Made by a program: the position numbers and the translations under genes | Part shown: positions 38,017 through 47,465 of the stretch, one piece after another | Layout of the letters: each line of letters begins with the position of its first letter | Numbering within the stretch: position 1 is the stretch's first letter | The notes under the pieces: model-generated | The model's database searches: none | What the model saw: only the letters and a program-made list of their open reading frames with translations | What the model was told of the DNA's origin: nothing | Origin: Peptoniphilus duerdenii ATCC BAA-1640 | Lineage (GTDB): Bacteria; Bacillota; Clostridia; Tissierellales; Peptoniphilaceae | DNA length: 64,000 nt | NCBI RefSeq assembly: GCF_000146345.1 | Contig: NZ_GL397071.1 | Coordinates: 414,149-478,148, forward strand | Direction: 5' to 3'

Positions 38017-39615
38017 ATGAATAAAGAAATAATAGCAAAGATAACAGAAGTAGATTTCCCAAATAGATCTACAGTAGAAATAGAAGGTAAAAAATTTAAA
38101 TTTAAAGGCGGACTACTAGGGCAAGAAGTAAAACTCTACAAAAAAAACAGAAGAAAATTAATATATAAAAACGTAGAGAAACTATCGCCACTAGAAACAG
38201 AAGAAAACTGCAAGTACCAAGGAGTCTGCGGCGGCTGCACATACCAAAACTTCAGTTACGAAGACGAAATCGCCTACAAAGAAGAAATGCTAAAGAAACT
38301 GCTAAGAGAAAACGACATCGACGCAGAAGAATTCTACCTAATCAAAAGTCCAAAGTACAAAGAATACAGAAACAAAATGGAATACACCTTTGGCGACGAA
38401 GAAAAAGACGGACCATTGGCGCTAGGACTGCACAAAAAAGGATACTTCCACGAAGTTGTAGACATGGATAAATGTTTAATCGTCCATCCAGACTTTGACA
38501 AAGTGAGAATAAAAACTAGAGAATACTTCCAAGGAACCTCATTTTACAATAGAAAAACCCATGAAGGAGTCCTAAGACATTTAAGCCTAAGGCGAACCAT
38601 ATCGGGAGAAATGCTCATCAACCTAGTCACATCGTCCCAAGAAGAAATAGACATAGAAAACTATGTAAAAGCGATGCTAGAACTAGATTTAGAAAGCGAA
38701 ATCAAAGGAATCCTCCACACCATAAACGACAGGATGTCCGATGCAGTAGTAAAAGACGAGCTCCACATACTATATGGAAGAGACTACGTAGTAGAAAAAT
38801 TAATGGACATGGAATTTAAAATAGGACCATTCTCATTCTTCCAAACCAACACCTATTCAGCAGAAGTCCTGTATACAGAAGCAGAAAAAATCTTAAAAGA
38901 CAAAGGCGACTACCTCTTGGACCTATTTTGCGGCACAGGAACCATCACATCCATCCTCGGCAAAAATAGAAAAGAAGCCCTAGGAGTAGAAATCGTAGAA
39001 GAAGCAGTGGACTCAGCAAGAGAAAACGTAGAACTAAACGGACTAAAAAATATAAAATTCATCCCAGGAGACGTCTACGAAGTAGTAAAAGAATTGGAAA
39101 ATATGTACGATATCATCGTCGTAGACCCACCAAGAGCAGGAATAGGGAAAAAGGCAATCGAAAAAATCACAGAATTTGGAGTAGAAAATATCCTCTACAT
39201 CTCCTGTAACCCGGTGACATTTGTAGAAGATATCAAAACATTTAGAGAATGCGGATATAAAGAAAAGTCAGTCCACGGCGTCGACCAATTCCCAAGGACA
39301 AACCACGTGGAGACGGTAGCTCTGTTGTACAAACTAAATACAGAACATCATTTAGATATAGAAATAGGGGAAGATGAATTATCTGAAATTGACTTTTCAA
39401 AAGACGCAACTTATGGAGAAATTAAAAAGTATGTGTTAGATAAATACGGACTAAAAGTTTCAAGCCTATATATTGCACAAATAAAAAGGAAACATGGTCT
39501 AATAGAGAGAGAAAATTATAATTTTAGTAAGAAAGAAAATCAAAGAGTGCCAAATTGCCCAGAAGAAAAAGAAAAAGCAATCGAAGATGCTTTAGAGCAT
39601 TTTGGAATGATTTAA
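38017..39615 (+). CDS. rlmD: 23S rRNA (uracil-C5)-methyltransferase, RlmD/TrmA family
   Basis: A 532-aa SAM-dependent m5U methyltransferase. An N-terminal TRAM-like domain is followed by the [4Fe-4S] cysteines (ENCKYQGVCGGCTYQ). The Rossmann methyltransferase carries LDLFCGTGTITSIL, DPPRAGIGKKA and the catalytic-Cys motif YISCNPVTF, with HVETVALL after it. About 90 extra C-terminal residues (DATYGEIKKYVLDKYGLKVS) form an additional helical domain also seen in some Firmicute homologues. The ATG at 38017 follows AGGAG; GTG at 38011 overlaps that site. Confidence 0.85.
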   Translation: MNKEIIAKITEVDFPNRSTVEIEGKKFKFKGGLLGQEVKLYKKNRRKLIYKNVEKLSPLETEENCKYQGVCGGCTYQNFSYEDEIAYKEEMLKKLLRENDIDAEEFYLIKSPKYKEYRNKMEYTFGDEEKDGPLALGLHKKGYFHEVVDMDKCLIVHPDFDKVRIKTREYFQGTSFYNRKTHEGVLRHLSLRRTISGEMLINLVTSSQEEIDIENYVKAMLELDLESEIKGILHTINDRMSDAVVKDELHILYGRDYVVEKLMDMEFKIGPFSFFQTNTYSAEVLYTEAEKILKDKGDYLLDLFCGTGTITSILGKNRKEALGVEIVEEAVDSARENVELNGLKNIKFIPGDVYEVVKELENMYDIIVVDPPRAGIGKKAIEKITEFGVENILYISCNPVTFVEDIKTFRECGYKEKSVHGVDQFPRTNHVETVALLYKLNTEHHLDIEIGEDELSEIDFSKDATYGEIKKYVLDKYGLKVSSLYIAQIKRKHGLIERENYNFSKKENQRVPNCPEEKEKAIEDALEHFGMI

Positions 39616-39969
39616 ATAATATCTAAGATTGAAAATTTTAAAATTAAGACTTAAAAACTTTAAGATTAAAAAGATATGTACTTCTTATATAACCTAAGAA
39701 GATTAATTGAAAATCAGGGGAACGATGATGGTAAAATAAAAAATTTTAACAACTAAAGAAGAATTAGGCATTAATGCCAAAGAGGTTTTTATGAAGTTAA
39801 AAATACTGAAAAAGACTTGTTAGAATTGAAAATTTTAGATCATTGTGCAGGGTTTCGTGTCATAATAGTGATAGAGGCAAATAGTTATGTAAATATAAAG
39901 AGTTCAAGACTTCTACCAAAGTTTAAAACTCAAAAAATAAATAGTTGGTGTGCTGCTTAGAGTAACCAT
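39616..39969. other. Decayed sequence at the left edge of the mobile region
   Basis: 354 bp of AT-rich sequence with short open frames broken by stops. Part probably represents the degraded 5' end of the insertion element's first frame, but no continuous coding sequence or terminal repeat can be set. Confidence 0.35.
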
Positions 39970-40922
39970 TTTGATAATGTGGATGCGAAACAAAAAGAGA
40001 TAATCAGACTTCGTAAAAAATTGAAACAGGTTGAAATGGAGAATGATATTTTAAAGCTAGCTGCACTACTGTTAGGCAAAAAATAGACCTCATTATCTCG
40101 AACCGAGATAAATATAGCATTAGTGCAATGTGTAGACTACTTGGGGTCACAAGAAGTTTAGTCTATTATCATTTGAACAAAGAAAAAGATGTGAAATTAG
40201 ATGAAGATGAAAAACTAATAGAAGAAATAAAAGAAATATTCAGAAGAAGTAGAAACAACTATGGAACACGCAAAATAAAAAAAGAACTAGGGAAAATTGG
40301 ATATAAAATATCGAGAAGAAAAATAGGCCGAATAATGAAGAAAAATGGCCTAGTCTCAAACTATACAGTAGCACAATATAAAGTAATAAGATCCAAATGC
40401 AACGAAGAAGACATCCCTAACCTTTTAAATAGATAATTTGACAATAGAGACTATTTAGAAGCAATAGTAAGAGACCTAACATATGTAAGAGTAGGAAAAA
40501 AATGGAATTATATATGTTTAATAATAGACTTAAACAGCCGTGAAATAATAGGATACTCATCAGGTAAAAACAAAGATGCAAATCTAGTAGCAGAAGCATT
40601 TTACTCAATAAGGCAGCCACTAAATCGTATAAAAATATTTCACACAGACAGAGAAAGAGAATTTAAAAATATAAAAATAGAAGAAATATTAAAGGTATTT
40701 GGGATAAAAAGATCGCTAAGTAAAAAAGGAAGCCCATATGATAACGCAGTAAGCGAAGCAGTCAATAAAGTAATGAAGACAGAATTCATATATCAGGAGA
40801 ACTTTACTAATTTCCAAGAACTTAATCTAAAATTAGCAGAATACGTATATTGGTATAATAACCTAAGAATTCATGGATCTTTAGGATATAAAACACCAGT
40901 AGAATATAGAAAAGCAGAATAA
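39970..40922 (+). mobile_element. IS3-family (IS150-like) insertion element remnant
   Basis: Contains the 3' end of an orfA (coiled [20 protein letters not shown], stop at 40086) and an almost complete orfB in the -1 frame. The orfA end holds an A6 run at 40078-40083 directly before TAG, the usual slippery site for -1 frameshifting to make the OrfAB transposase. The 5' half of orfA is unrecognisable. No clean terminal inverted repeats were found, so the element is probably immobile. Confidence 0.75.
40080..40922 (+). pseudogene. IS3-family OrfB transposase with nonsense codon
   Basis: The -1 frame from the A6 slip site reads [17 protein letters not shown], then the helix-turn-helix region and NNYGTRKIKKEL. 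An in-frame TAA at 40434-40436 (NLLNR-stop-FDNRDY) interrupts it, probably from CAA. The frame continues through the integrase core: DLTYVRVG (first Asp), IFHTDRE (second Asp, where HTDRG is usual) and NAVSEA (Glu), to IHGSLGYKTPVEY. The DDE residues remain but the protein is truncated. Confidence 0.8.
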
Positions 40923-40929
40923 AAAGCTC

Positions 40930-41056
40930 TGGAAGTTTCATAAATTAAATAAAATATATGAACAGACTGTCAAGGGCAAATTTCAATGAAATTTGGGCGA
41001 AGCCTTTACCCTTGATTGTCTGAGAATATATTTTATAATCTAAAGAAACTTTCAAG
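40930..41056. repeat. 125-bp imperfect palindrome beside the IS remnant
   Basis: GGAAGTTTCATAAATT...CAGACTGTCAAGGG on the left pairs with CCCTTGATTGTCTG...GAAACTTTC on the right. A smaller AAATTTCA/TGAAATTT hairpin and GGGCGAAG...ACCC lie at the tip. It is too long for an ordinary terminator and may be an element end or a stand-alone repeat. Confidence 0.65.
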
Positions 41057-41320
41057 CTTGATAATGTTCGGTTATAAATTGTCTAAAAAAGGGTTGCCAT
41101 TCCATGTATTTGGGTTCATTAGAAGAATGCCGAGCAATGGGTAACATGACGCTGATGTGTTTATACACAAAAAAGCTACACGTGCGTTGGCTGACAACAG
41201 GGAGCTAAGTAAATTAACACCAGCTAAAATGTTTGACGCTATTAATAAATGACAAGTATATGAAATTGGTTTTACCTAGTTTAAAAAAGAAATTATAATG
41301 AAAATATGGAGGCTAAGAAT
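41057..41320. other. Unassigned fragment
   Basis: About 260 bp with a short open stretch on the plus strand (HKKATRALADNRELSKLTPA, ending at TGA near 41251) that reads like the tail of a lost gene. No family could be assigned. It separates the IS remnant from the CopZ-like gene. Confidence 0.3.
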
Positions 41321-41800
<480 letters not shown>

Positions 41801-42021
41801 TTACAGTCGATATGTTCCTACAAACGAGAGCCAATCTTTGATATGTTTCCATCTACGAGCGTGGATATGTTCCCCATAACCTTAGGGGTTGAGAATGCAG
41901 TTTTGATAGCTATCAAGGCAACTCGACACACGTTGAAGCAGCAATTCTGATGACGTATTGTGGTTTGGACAAGGAATAATAGGAGTCAACCACAACATGT
42001 AGTGGTTTGAGTACGAAAATC
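41801..42021. other. Intergenic sequence with GATATGTT repeats
   Basis: Three spaced copies of GATATGTT(T)CC occur at about 41808-41875, followed by a fragment without open frame. Probably the edge of a lost insertion; no gene seen. Confidence 0.3.
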
Positions 42022-42063
42022 GGGTCAAAAACAGGCTAAAAAATACCGTTTTTTGACCCTTTT
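42022..42063 (+). terminator. Terminator upstream of erm(TR)
   Basis: GGGTCAAAAA pairs with TTTTTGACCC (42050-42059) around an 18-nt loop, followed by TTTT. Confidence 0.65.
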
Positions 42064-42143
42064 AAATAGGGCATTTGACAGATGACATTTGATGTTTCGG
42101 GATTAAAAATCCATAGGGTGAGGTAGATTAGCACAGAACTTTA

Positions 42144-42172
42144 TTGAATAGAGAAATTAAAAGTGATATAAT
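42144..42172 (+). promoter_or_regulatory. erm(TR) promoter
   Basis: TTGAAT at 42144-42149, exact 17-bp spacer, TATAAT at 42167-42172. The transcript would start just before the first leader peptide. Confidence 0.75.
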
Positions 42173-42196
42173 CAGTTGCATAAGGAGGAGTTAAAT

Positions 42197-42244
42197 ATGT
42201 GTACATGTATTGCAGTAGTAGATATTACTTTATCTCATTTATAA
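42197..42244 (+). CDS. erm leader peptide 1 (15 aa)
   Basis: MCTCIAVVDITLSHL, with AAGGAGGAG upstream. It contains the IAVV(D/E) stall motif of erm(A)-class leader peptides. Ribosome stalling here under macrolide starts the attenuation switch. Confidence 0.85.
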   Translation: MCTCIAVVDITLSHL

Positions 42245-42270
42245 TGAAAAAAATTAAAGGAGGTAAAGGT

Positions 42271-42330
42271 ATGGGTATGTTTTCTATATTTGTTATTGAG
42301 AGATTTCATTATCAACTAAACCAAAAATAA
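42271..42330 (+). CDS. erm leader peptide 2 (19 aa)
   Basis: MGMFSIFVIERFHYQLNQK, preceded by AAAGGAGG. It contains the IFVI stall motif of erm(A)/erm(C) leaders. Stalling on this peptide exposes the methylase ribosome site. Confidence 0.85.
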   Translation: MGMFSIFVIERFHYQLNQK

Positions 42331-42332
42331 TT

Positions 42333-42388
42333 GGTTATAATGAGCTCTTAAGATTAGTTCATTATAACCGGCAAGGAGAAGGTTATAA
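42333..42388 (+). promoter_or_regulatory. erm translational attenuator
   Basis: GGTTATAATGA (42333-42343) pairs with TCATTATAACC (42359-42369). The latter can instead pair with GGTTATAA at 42381-42388, which covers the ribosome site AAGGAGAAGG and the start codon. These two mutually exclusive hairpins form the classic inducible switch. Confidence 0.8.
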
Positions 42389-43119
42389 TGAAACAGAAAA
42401 ACCCGAAAAATACGCAAAATTTCATTACATCTAAAAAGCATGTAAAGGAAATATTAAAATATACGAATATCAATAAACAAGATAAAATAATAGAAATTGG
42501 GTCAGGAAAAGGACATTTTACCAAGGAACTTGTGGAAATGAGTCAACGGGTGAATGCTATAGAGATTGATGAAGGTTTATGTCATGCCACGAAAAAAGCA
42601 GTTGAACCTTTTCAGAATATAAAAGTTATTCATGAGGATATTTTGAAGTTTAGCTTTCCTAAAAATACAGACTATAAAATATTTGGTAATATTCCCTACA
42701 ATATTAGTACTGATATTGTAAAAAAGATTGCTTTTGATAGTCAAGCGAAATATAGCTACCTTATTGTAGAGAGGGGATTTGCTAAAAGGTTGCAAAATAC
42801 CCAACGAGCTTTAGGTTTGCTGTTAATGGTGGAAATGGATATAAAAATTCTTAAAAAAGTGCCACGAGCATATTTTCACCCTAAGCCTAATGTAGATTCT
42901 GTATTGATTGTACTTGAAAGGCATAAACCATTTATTTTAAAGAAGGACTACAAAAAGTATAGATTTTTCGTTTATAAATGGGTAAACAGGGAATATCATG
43001 TTCTTTTTACTAAAAATCAATTAAGACAGGTGCTGAAGCATGCGAATGTTACTGATCTTGATAAATTATCCAATGAACAATTTTTGTCTGTTTTCAATAG
43101 TTACAAATTATTTCAATAA
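42388..43119 (+). CDS. erm(TR): 23S rRNA (A2058-N6) methyltransferase Erm(A), TR subclass
   Basis: A 243-aa SAM-dependent rRNA dimethylase giving resistance to macrolides, lincosamides and streptogramin B by methylating A2058. Motif I is [10 protein letters not shown] and motif [11 protein letters not shown]. By recall the whole sequence agrees closely with Erm(TR) of streptococci and differs from staphylococcal Erm(A) in many positions. It has its promoter, two leader peptides and an attenuator, so it is expected to be inducible. It lies among mobile-element debris, showing transfer. Confidence 0.93.
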   Translation: MKQKNPKNTQNFITSKKHVKEILKYTNINKQDKIIEIGSGKGHFTKELVEMSQRVNAIEIDEGLCHATKKAVEPFQNIKVIHEDILKFSFPKNTDYKIFGNIPYNISTDIVKKIAFDSQAKYSYLIVERGFAKRLQNTQRALGLLLMVEMDIKILKKVPRAYFHPKPNVDSVLIVLERHKPFILKKDYKKYRFFVYKWVNREYHVLFTKNQLRQVLKHANVTDLDKLSNEQFLSVFNSYKLFQ

Positions 43120-43128
43120 ATTAAAAAT

Positions 43129-43168
43129 AATTAAGCGTTCTCTAACTTTAAGAGAACGCTTAATCTTA
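43129..43168 (+). terminator. erm(TR) terminator
   Basis: A 13-bp perfect stem TTAAGCGTTCTCT (43131-43143) / AGAGAACGCTTAA (43151-43163) with a 7-nt loop and a T-rich tail. Confidence 0.85.
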
Positions 43169-43384
43169 TTACATTGAAAAATGCATTCTATTATTTTCAA
43201 TTATTATGATATAACATAACTATCATTTTACTTATTTGCATATTTGCACGAAAATATAGTTATCGACGACTATTCTGATAATAGCAACTAATATAGTCAA
43301 TGATAACTCAAAATTTATTGATATAGTAGGTATATGTGCAACTAATTAATGAAGAAATAATATTTAAAGGAATTTGAAATGTAG

Positions 43385-43429
43385 CAAATAGATGTATTAG
43401 AATATCTGATATTCTAATACATCTATTTG
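43385..43429. repeat. Perfect 22-bp palindrome with 1-nt centre
   Basis: CAAATAGATGTATTAGAATA plus TC at 43385-43406 is mirrored exactly by 43408-43429 around a single T. No T tract follows directly. It may be a terminator, a cruciform or a recombination site. The flanking 43169-43384 is AT-rich with no gene. Confidence 0.75.
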
Positions 43430-43462
43430 TATATAAATCAAGATTAAATATCGAGAATATGG

Positions 43463-43510
43463 TGGCGAAGTTTAGGTCAACTAAAGACCAATAAACTTCG
43501 TCATTTTTTT
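43463..43510 (+). terminator. Hairpin with T run before the conjugative-element genes
   Basis: GCGAAGTTTA pairs with TAAACTTCGT, with GGTC/GACC nested in the loop, followed by seven T. It resembles a terminator or attenuator about 35 bp before the next start codon. Confidence 0.65.
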
Positions 43511-43543
43511 ATGCTTAAAAATAGAAAGAAAGGATTGGGAACA

Positions 43544-44233
43544 ATGTCAAAATTATTTATGTATGGTACATCCTTGGAAGGAATAGAGCAATTGATGGTT
43601 ATGGTTCCAAATTTCCAGCCAAGAGGAAATGGAATAATCATCAATAATTATTTTAATTGCCAAGGGGGTGATGGAGATTGCAAGATTGGTGTGATTAATG
43701 TTGATGATGATTGTAAGGAGTGTGGACACATTGGTTCAAACTTCAAAATCAATGTGGATAGATGTAGATATAAGGATCTAGTCAGAGAGTGCTTTGGAAA
43801 GATAAATAATTATTATTTAAAGGAAAGATTAGAAAGTCTAGCAAATAATTTCAAGGGGGAAATCTTTTTAAATCATAACCACAAAGAAAGATTCTATAAT
43901 TTTCTTCGAAACCAAGATCTAGATATTCATGATATATCCCCAAGATTTATTGCTATCCTATTTTTACTTACTGCCGATGAAAATCTATGGAAGGTTTCTG
44001 AAAATCATATTTTAAATGTTAAGTTTGGCTTAAAACAAATATGTCTTCGGGATATAGATACCAATGGCTATGCCTTATACCAAACTGCAAAGACCCTATC
44101 AACTGGAAAGGAGTGTATAAGAATCAATGAGCTAGCAGATAGGGAATTAATAGATGACTATATATTTAAATCAATAATTAACTCTGCCTTAATCAATAGA
44201 TACGGGACAGAGTTATTTTTAATTAATAAATAG
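43544..44233 (+). CDS. Conjugative-element protein of unknown function
   Basis: A 229-aa protein with no family I can name. The N-terminal quarter is cysteine-rich (FNCQGGDGDCK, DDCKECGH, DRCRYK), suggesting a metal-binding knuckle. The rest is helical (about 80-215). It sits 15 bp before an ArdA-like gene, a context common in integrative conjugative elements. The ATG at 43544 has AAAGGA upstream; an upstream in-frame ATG at 43511 falls at the end of the hairpin's T run and is disfavoured. Confidence 0.55.
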   Translation: MSKLFMYGTSLEGIEQLMVMVPNFQPRGNGIIINNYFNCQGGDGDCKIGVINVDDDCKECGHIGSNFKINVDRCRYKDLVRECFGKINNYYLKERLESLANNFKGEIFLNHNHKERFYNFLRNQDLDIHDISPRFIAILFLLTADENLWKVSENHILNVKFGLKQICLRDIDTNGYALYQTAKTLSTGKECIRINELADRELIDDYIFKSIINSALINRYGTELFLINK

Positions 44234-44248
44234 AATGGAGGAAAAAGA

Positions 44249-44749
44249 TTGAATATAACTATTAAAAAATCAAGGGATGATGATAAAAGAAAAACCATAT
44301 GGATTCCAATGGAGGAAGATAAACTACAAGAGGTATGCAATGAATTAGGAATAGAAATGAGTACAAGGTCAAACTGTTATATAGAAGGCAGTAGGGATGA
44401 AAGATTTTCAAATATACTGGCTGATAAAAATGTAAATATAGATGAACTAAACTATTTAATGAAAAGATTTGATGGGTTCAGTCCAAGGGAAATAGAAAAG
44501 TTTTGTGCTGCGACCTTTACAGAAGAACCTAATACAATGGCAGATTTAGTAAGCCTAAGTTTCAACTTGCATTGCTATAGCCTTATAAATAACTTCAGCG
44601 ATTTTGATAAGCTAGGCAAGGATCTATATTAAACTGAGAAAATGGCAGTAGCAACTAAAGAATTAGATGAACTAGATGGAGAAGAATATGCAATGGAAGT
44701 AATAAAAAACAATAAAAGTGCTAGAGTAACTCCTTATTTCGTCTTTTGA
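44249..44749 (+). pseudogene. ArdA-like antirestriction gene, nonsense-mutated and truncated
   Basis: The frame opens with MNITIKKSRDDDKRKTIWIP and contains RFDGFSPREIEKFCAATF and DLVSLSFNLHCYSLI, which resemble the N-terminal domain of ArdA-type antirestriction proteins on Firmicute conjugative elements. A TAA at 44630-44632 (GKDLY-stop) interrupts it, yet the same frame continues with TEKMAVATKELDELDGEEYA to VTPY, then stops at 44749 where unrelated sequence begins. This points to one nonsense change plus loss of the 3' end. Translation still yields a 127-aa fragment. Confidence 0.55.
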
Positions 44750-45279
44750 CTCATCAAGTATTTTTAATATTCTTGGTGCCTATTTTTGTATTAAATGTAA
44801 TAAATGAAAAGTTTATATGTATACAGAAAGACTATATGGTAATATATTCAATTAACGAGAAAAAGAATATTAGAAAGATATTTTATATTATTTTGGGGAC
44901 TGAATTAATATTTTATATTTTGGGACAAATTTTTTTTCAAGGAATTAATTATTTTATAACAGGTGAAGTGTATTTAATTAGTATTAAGTTTAATGTATTA
45001 ACAATTTTAGAAATTCTATCTGCAAGTTATATAGTTCTATCTATTTTATTACTATTAAAAAAGGATTTGTTTACTTATATAAACTATTACATTTTATTAA
45101 TGGTACTTTTAGTAGTTAATAGTGGATATATTACATTTCCGATGACTATAAAAGTTTTAAGTTTACTACAACATGATTATATAAAACTACTACTATCAAG
45201 AACATTTTTGTTTTTGTTAACCTTCTTTATTTTTAAAATGTCTCTTAAAAGATATAGTAGTAAATTTTATGGTGGATAA
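44746..45279 (+). CDS. Multi-spanning membrane protein, possibly N-terminally truncated
   Basis: A 177-aa, very AT-rich protein with about five hydrophobic helices and little soluble sequence. The only near-start is TTG at 44746, at the exact junction with the truncated ArdA-like gene and without a good ribosome site. The true N-terminus may therefore have been lost. It resembles the permease part of small ABC-2 exporters only in general character. It is followed 2 bp later by another membrane protein. Confidence 0.4.
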   Translation: MTHQVFLIFLVPIFVLNVINEKFICIQKDYMVIYSINEKKNIRKIFYIILGTELIFYILGQIFFQGINYFITGEVYLISIKFNVLTILEILSASYIVLSILLLLKKDLFTYINYYILLMVLLVVNSGYITFPMTIKVLSLLQHDYIKLLLSRTFLFLLTFFIFKMSLKRYSSKFYGG

Positions 45280-45281
45280 TA

Positions 45282-45611
45282 ATGGATAAATTGGCATATA
45301 TTGGAGTTATAAATCATGATGAAAATGTTGAATATCCATTAAATTTTTCCAGTGATGGTATTTATGAAGTTGTTTGTAAATTTAATGGTGGATGTGAAAT
45401 AAAAATCAAATCAAGTAATTATATAGATGCTCATGAAATTCATAAAGATTATTATAAATTTCACATTAATGTTTTTCTGCCAATTATTGGACTAATAGGT
45501 TTAGTATATGGGGTAAAGGAAAAGGATAAGTTGTTTATGGCATTAAATATCCTTTTGATTTTATTACTTCCTATAACAATGTTCGTAGGTCATCTAGTAG
45601 GATCTCCTTAA
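45282..45611 (+). CDS. Small membrane protein of unknown function
   Basis: A 109-aa protein with a beta-rich soluble N-terminus (1-62) and two C-terminal transmembrane helices (about 63-80 and 84-105). Nothing diagnostic was recognised. It is paired with the preceding gene by a 2-bp gap, suggesting a joint function in the membrane. Confidence 0.45.
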   Translation: MDKLAYIGVINHDENVEYPLNFSSDGIYEVVCKFNGGCEIKIKSSNYIDAHEIHKDYYKFHINVFLPIIGLIGLVYGVKEKDKLFMALNILLILLLPITMFVGHLVGSP

Positions 45612-45764
45612 GTAATATAATAAGCTTAGAGTAAAATTTTGTAAATAATCTTAAAAAGATATAAGTTTATCTGCTTATAGCATTTTATCTCTCCACTTCC
45701 TTCCCATAAGTGATTTTCATAGTTTTTCCTATACTGAAAAAGGTCAGAAAATTCTTCTTTATTC

Positions 45765-45800
45765 AAAGAATGCTCTTGCATAAGGGTATTCTTTTTTATT
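45765..45800 (+). terminator. Terminator after the membrane-protein pair
   Basis: AAGAATGCTCT pairs imperfectly with AGGGTATTCTT (45783-45793), followed by T5-AT-TT. Confidence 0.6.
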
Positions 45801-45956
45801 GCAACTTATCGAGTCTGATTAATATTTCTTTTATGTTTGGTAATATTTTATAGATTTCTAAAATTTCATTAGTAGCTATTTTATAAATAGAAAGTTCGAT
45901 ATAATACTTCTCTGTAAATTGGTTTTATTCAGTTTTTTTACATTTTTATACTTCAT
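45796..45956 (-). pseudogene. Short remnant downstream of the integrase
   Basis: Minus-strand reading gives MKYKNVKKLNKTN and, after a likely frameshift, FTEKYYIELSIYKIATNEIL...IRLDKLQ and a stop at 45796. It looks like the broken end of a helical protein. The rest of the 470-bp gap 45612-46083 shows nothing else. Confidence 0.25.
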
Positions 45957-46083
45957 GATGTAAGATCTTTATTTCAGTTTCAATTTTTTAAAATTTATTC
46001 AGTGGATGTTGTATATCATAAGAAAATAACTAGCTTTAAATCAATTTCTCCAAACCTAGATTTTATATCTACATCTATTTATT

Positions 46084-47064
46084 TTAGTACAGATAAGATT
46101 GAGCGATTACATCAATACGATTATGTCCTAAGTATTTGCTGGTTATTAACATAGCTTTTCGATCTAATATTTCTCCAGCTCTATCATTTCTCATGATGTA
46201 TCTTTCTCCTCCTTCTGAAATTAAACCACCAGGTATTTCATCTATTGGTCTTGCATAATGATTATAAATTCTCTTGGCGTATACTGCTCTGTAGTGGTGG
46301 TTGTCATAATGAGAAGGTAATTTTGGTGCTATTTTAAGCTCTCCAGCTTCTTTAAAAATATTTATTATTTCATCTGTTTCTTCTTTATCTTTGCCCATGA
46401 TTAAAGCTAAGCGTTTTTTTCCACCTTTTCCTTGTCTAACTTTTACATAATATTTTCCGTTGATTTCTTTTAAATCAACCCCTCTTACAGCTTCCATTTC
46501 TTTTTTTCTTAATCCTGTAGAGCTTGTTATTTTAGAAAATTTTCTTTCTAGCTCTTCTGATATGTGTTTATCTCTTTTAGCTTCATATCGACTTCTTTTA
46601 ATTGATTTTCTTGTCCTTGGAGCTGTCGCTATAAAGTTTGTAGATGATGTTCTTAAAACCTTTGCTATAGCTGATTTAGATGTGCTAATTGAGTAAGCAG
46701 ATAAGTCTTGATTTGTTAAGTTTTTCAGATATTCATTTACGTGTTCTGTTTTAACTTGTTGCATTTTCTTTATTTCAGGATAATTTTCTTTCAAAAATTC
46801 TGCAAATTTATAACATTGTTTTTTGTATGTCTTATAAGTTGTAACGCTATAAATTTTATTTATTGTTGTAGTTGATAAATCATTTTTATCGTCATTTCTT
46901 GATGTACTCATACCATCATTTAACATTCTTGTTAATCTATCATAAATCTGATTTTTTAAAATGTTTTTTTGCTTTCTTTTATCCCATTTTTTAGTTTTTT
47001 TCTTTTCTTCATCTATTATTCCAAATTCTTTGTTAAAAGCTTTGTTTGTGATATTAAAAGACAT
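46084..47064 (-). CDS. Tyrosine-type site-specific recombinase (integrase)
   Basis: A 326-aa recombinase with an N-terminal core-binding region (about 70-160) and a C-terminal catalytic domain. The catalytic Arg lies in TGLRKKEME, HHYRAVYAKRIY gives an H-x-x-R box, and LGHNRIDVIAQSYLY supplies the last His and the nucleophilic Tyr at the extreme C-terminus. It is likely the integrase of an element that includes the neighbouring Rep-like gene, from which it is divergent. Confidence 0.75.
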   Translation of the reverse strand: MSFNITNKAFNKEFGIIDEEKKKTKKWDKRKQKNILKNQIYDRLTRMLNDGMSTSRNDDKNDLSTTTINKIYSVTTYKTYKKQCYKFAEFLKENYPEIKKMQQVKTEHVNEYLKNLTNQDLSAYSISTSKSAIAKVLRTSSTNFIATAPRTRKSIKRSRYEAKRDKHISEELERKFSKITSSTGLRKKEMEAVRGVDLKEINGKYYVKVRQGKGGKKRLALIMGKDKEETDEIINIFKEAGELKIAPKLPSHYDNHHYRAVYAKRIYNHYARPIDEIPGGLISEGGERYIMRNDRAGEILDRKAMLITSKYLGHNRIDVIAQSYLY

Positions 47065-47228
47065 AGAATGCTCCTTTCAAATATATAACTATCTTTTTAA
47101 AATTAAAGCTCTTAAAAACGATTCTAGAGCCTTATTTGTTACTCTAATTGTTAAGACTAAGCTTTTTATACTACCGAGTCCGTAGAAGCTTCTAAGTTGT
47201 CCAATCTAAGACAAAACACATTTTTTAA

Positions 47229-47283
47229 AGAGCTTGGCTTGCTCTAAAGTACACATTTTTAGATTGATAGCTTGGCTTGCTAT
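47229..47283. repeat. Twin hairpins with identical TTGGCTT loop
   Basis: AGAGC-TTGGCTT-GCTCT at 47229-47245 and ATAGC-TTGGCTT-GCTAT at 47267-47283. The loop is identical and the 5-bp stems differ but still pair. They are 21 bp apart in the integrase-Rep intergenic region. Confidence 0.7.
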
Positions 47284-47465
47284 TTAATGCTTTTGTAAGT
47301 GAATTCCTACACTATACATTTTTTTACATACTTAAAATTTTTGCTCTATAAATCTTTTTTATTTTTTTCTTACTTCATATTTTGCGACTTCCTCTCTTTG
47401 TTTCCTCATTTTTGATCACTTATCTTTTTTATTTTCTCCATACCATCAATCTTCTATTTATAATT

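Noticed and set aside
37925..38062. 46-codon N-terminal extension of the polysaccharide deacetylase
   Set aside because: It overlaps the divergent rlmD start and promoter region, and a better start with GGTGAT exists at 37924 directly before the signal anchor.
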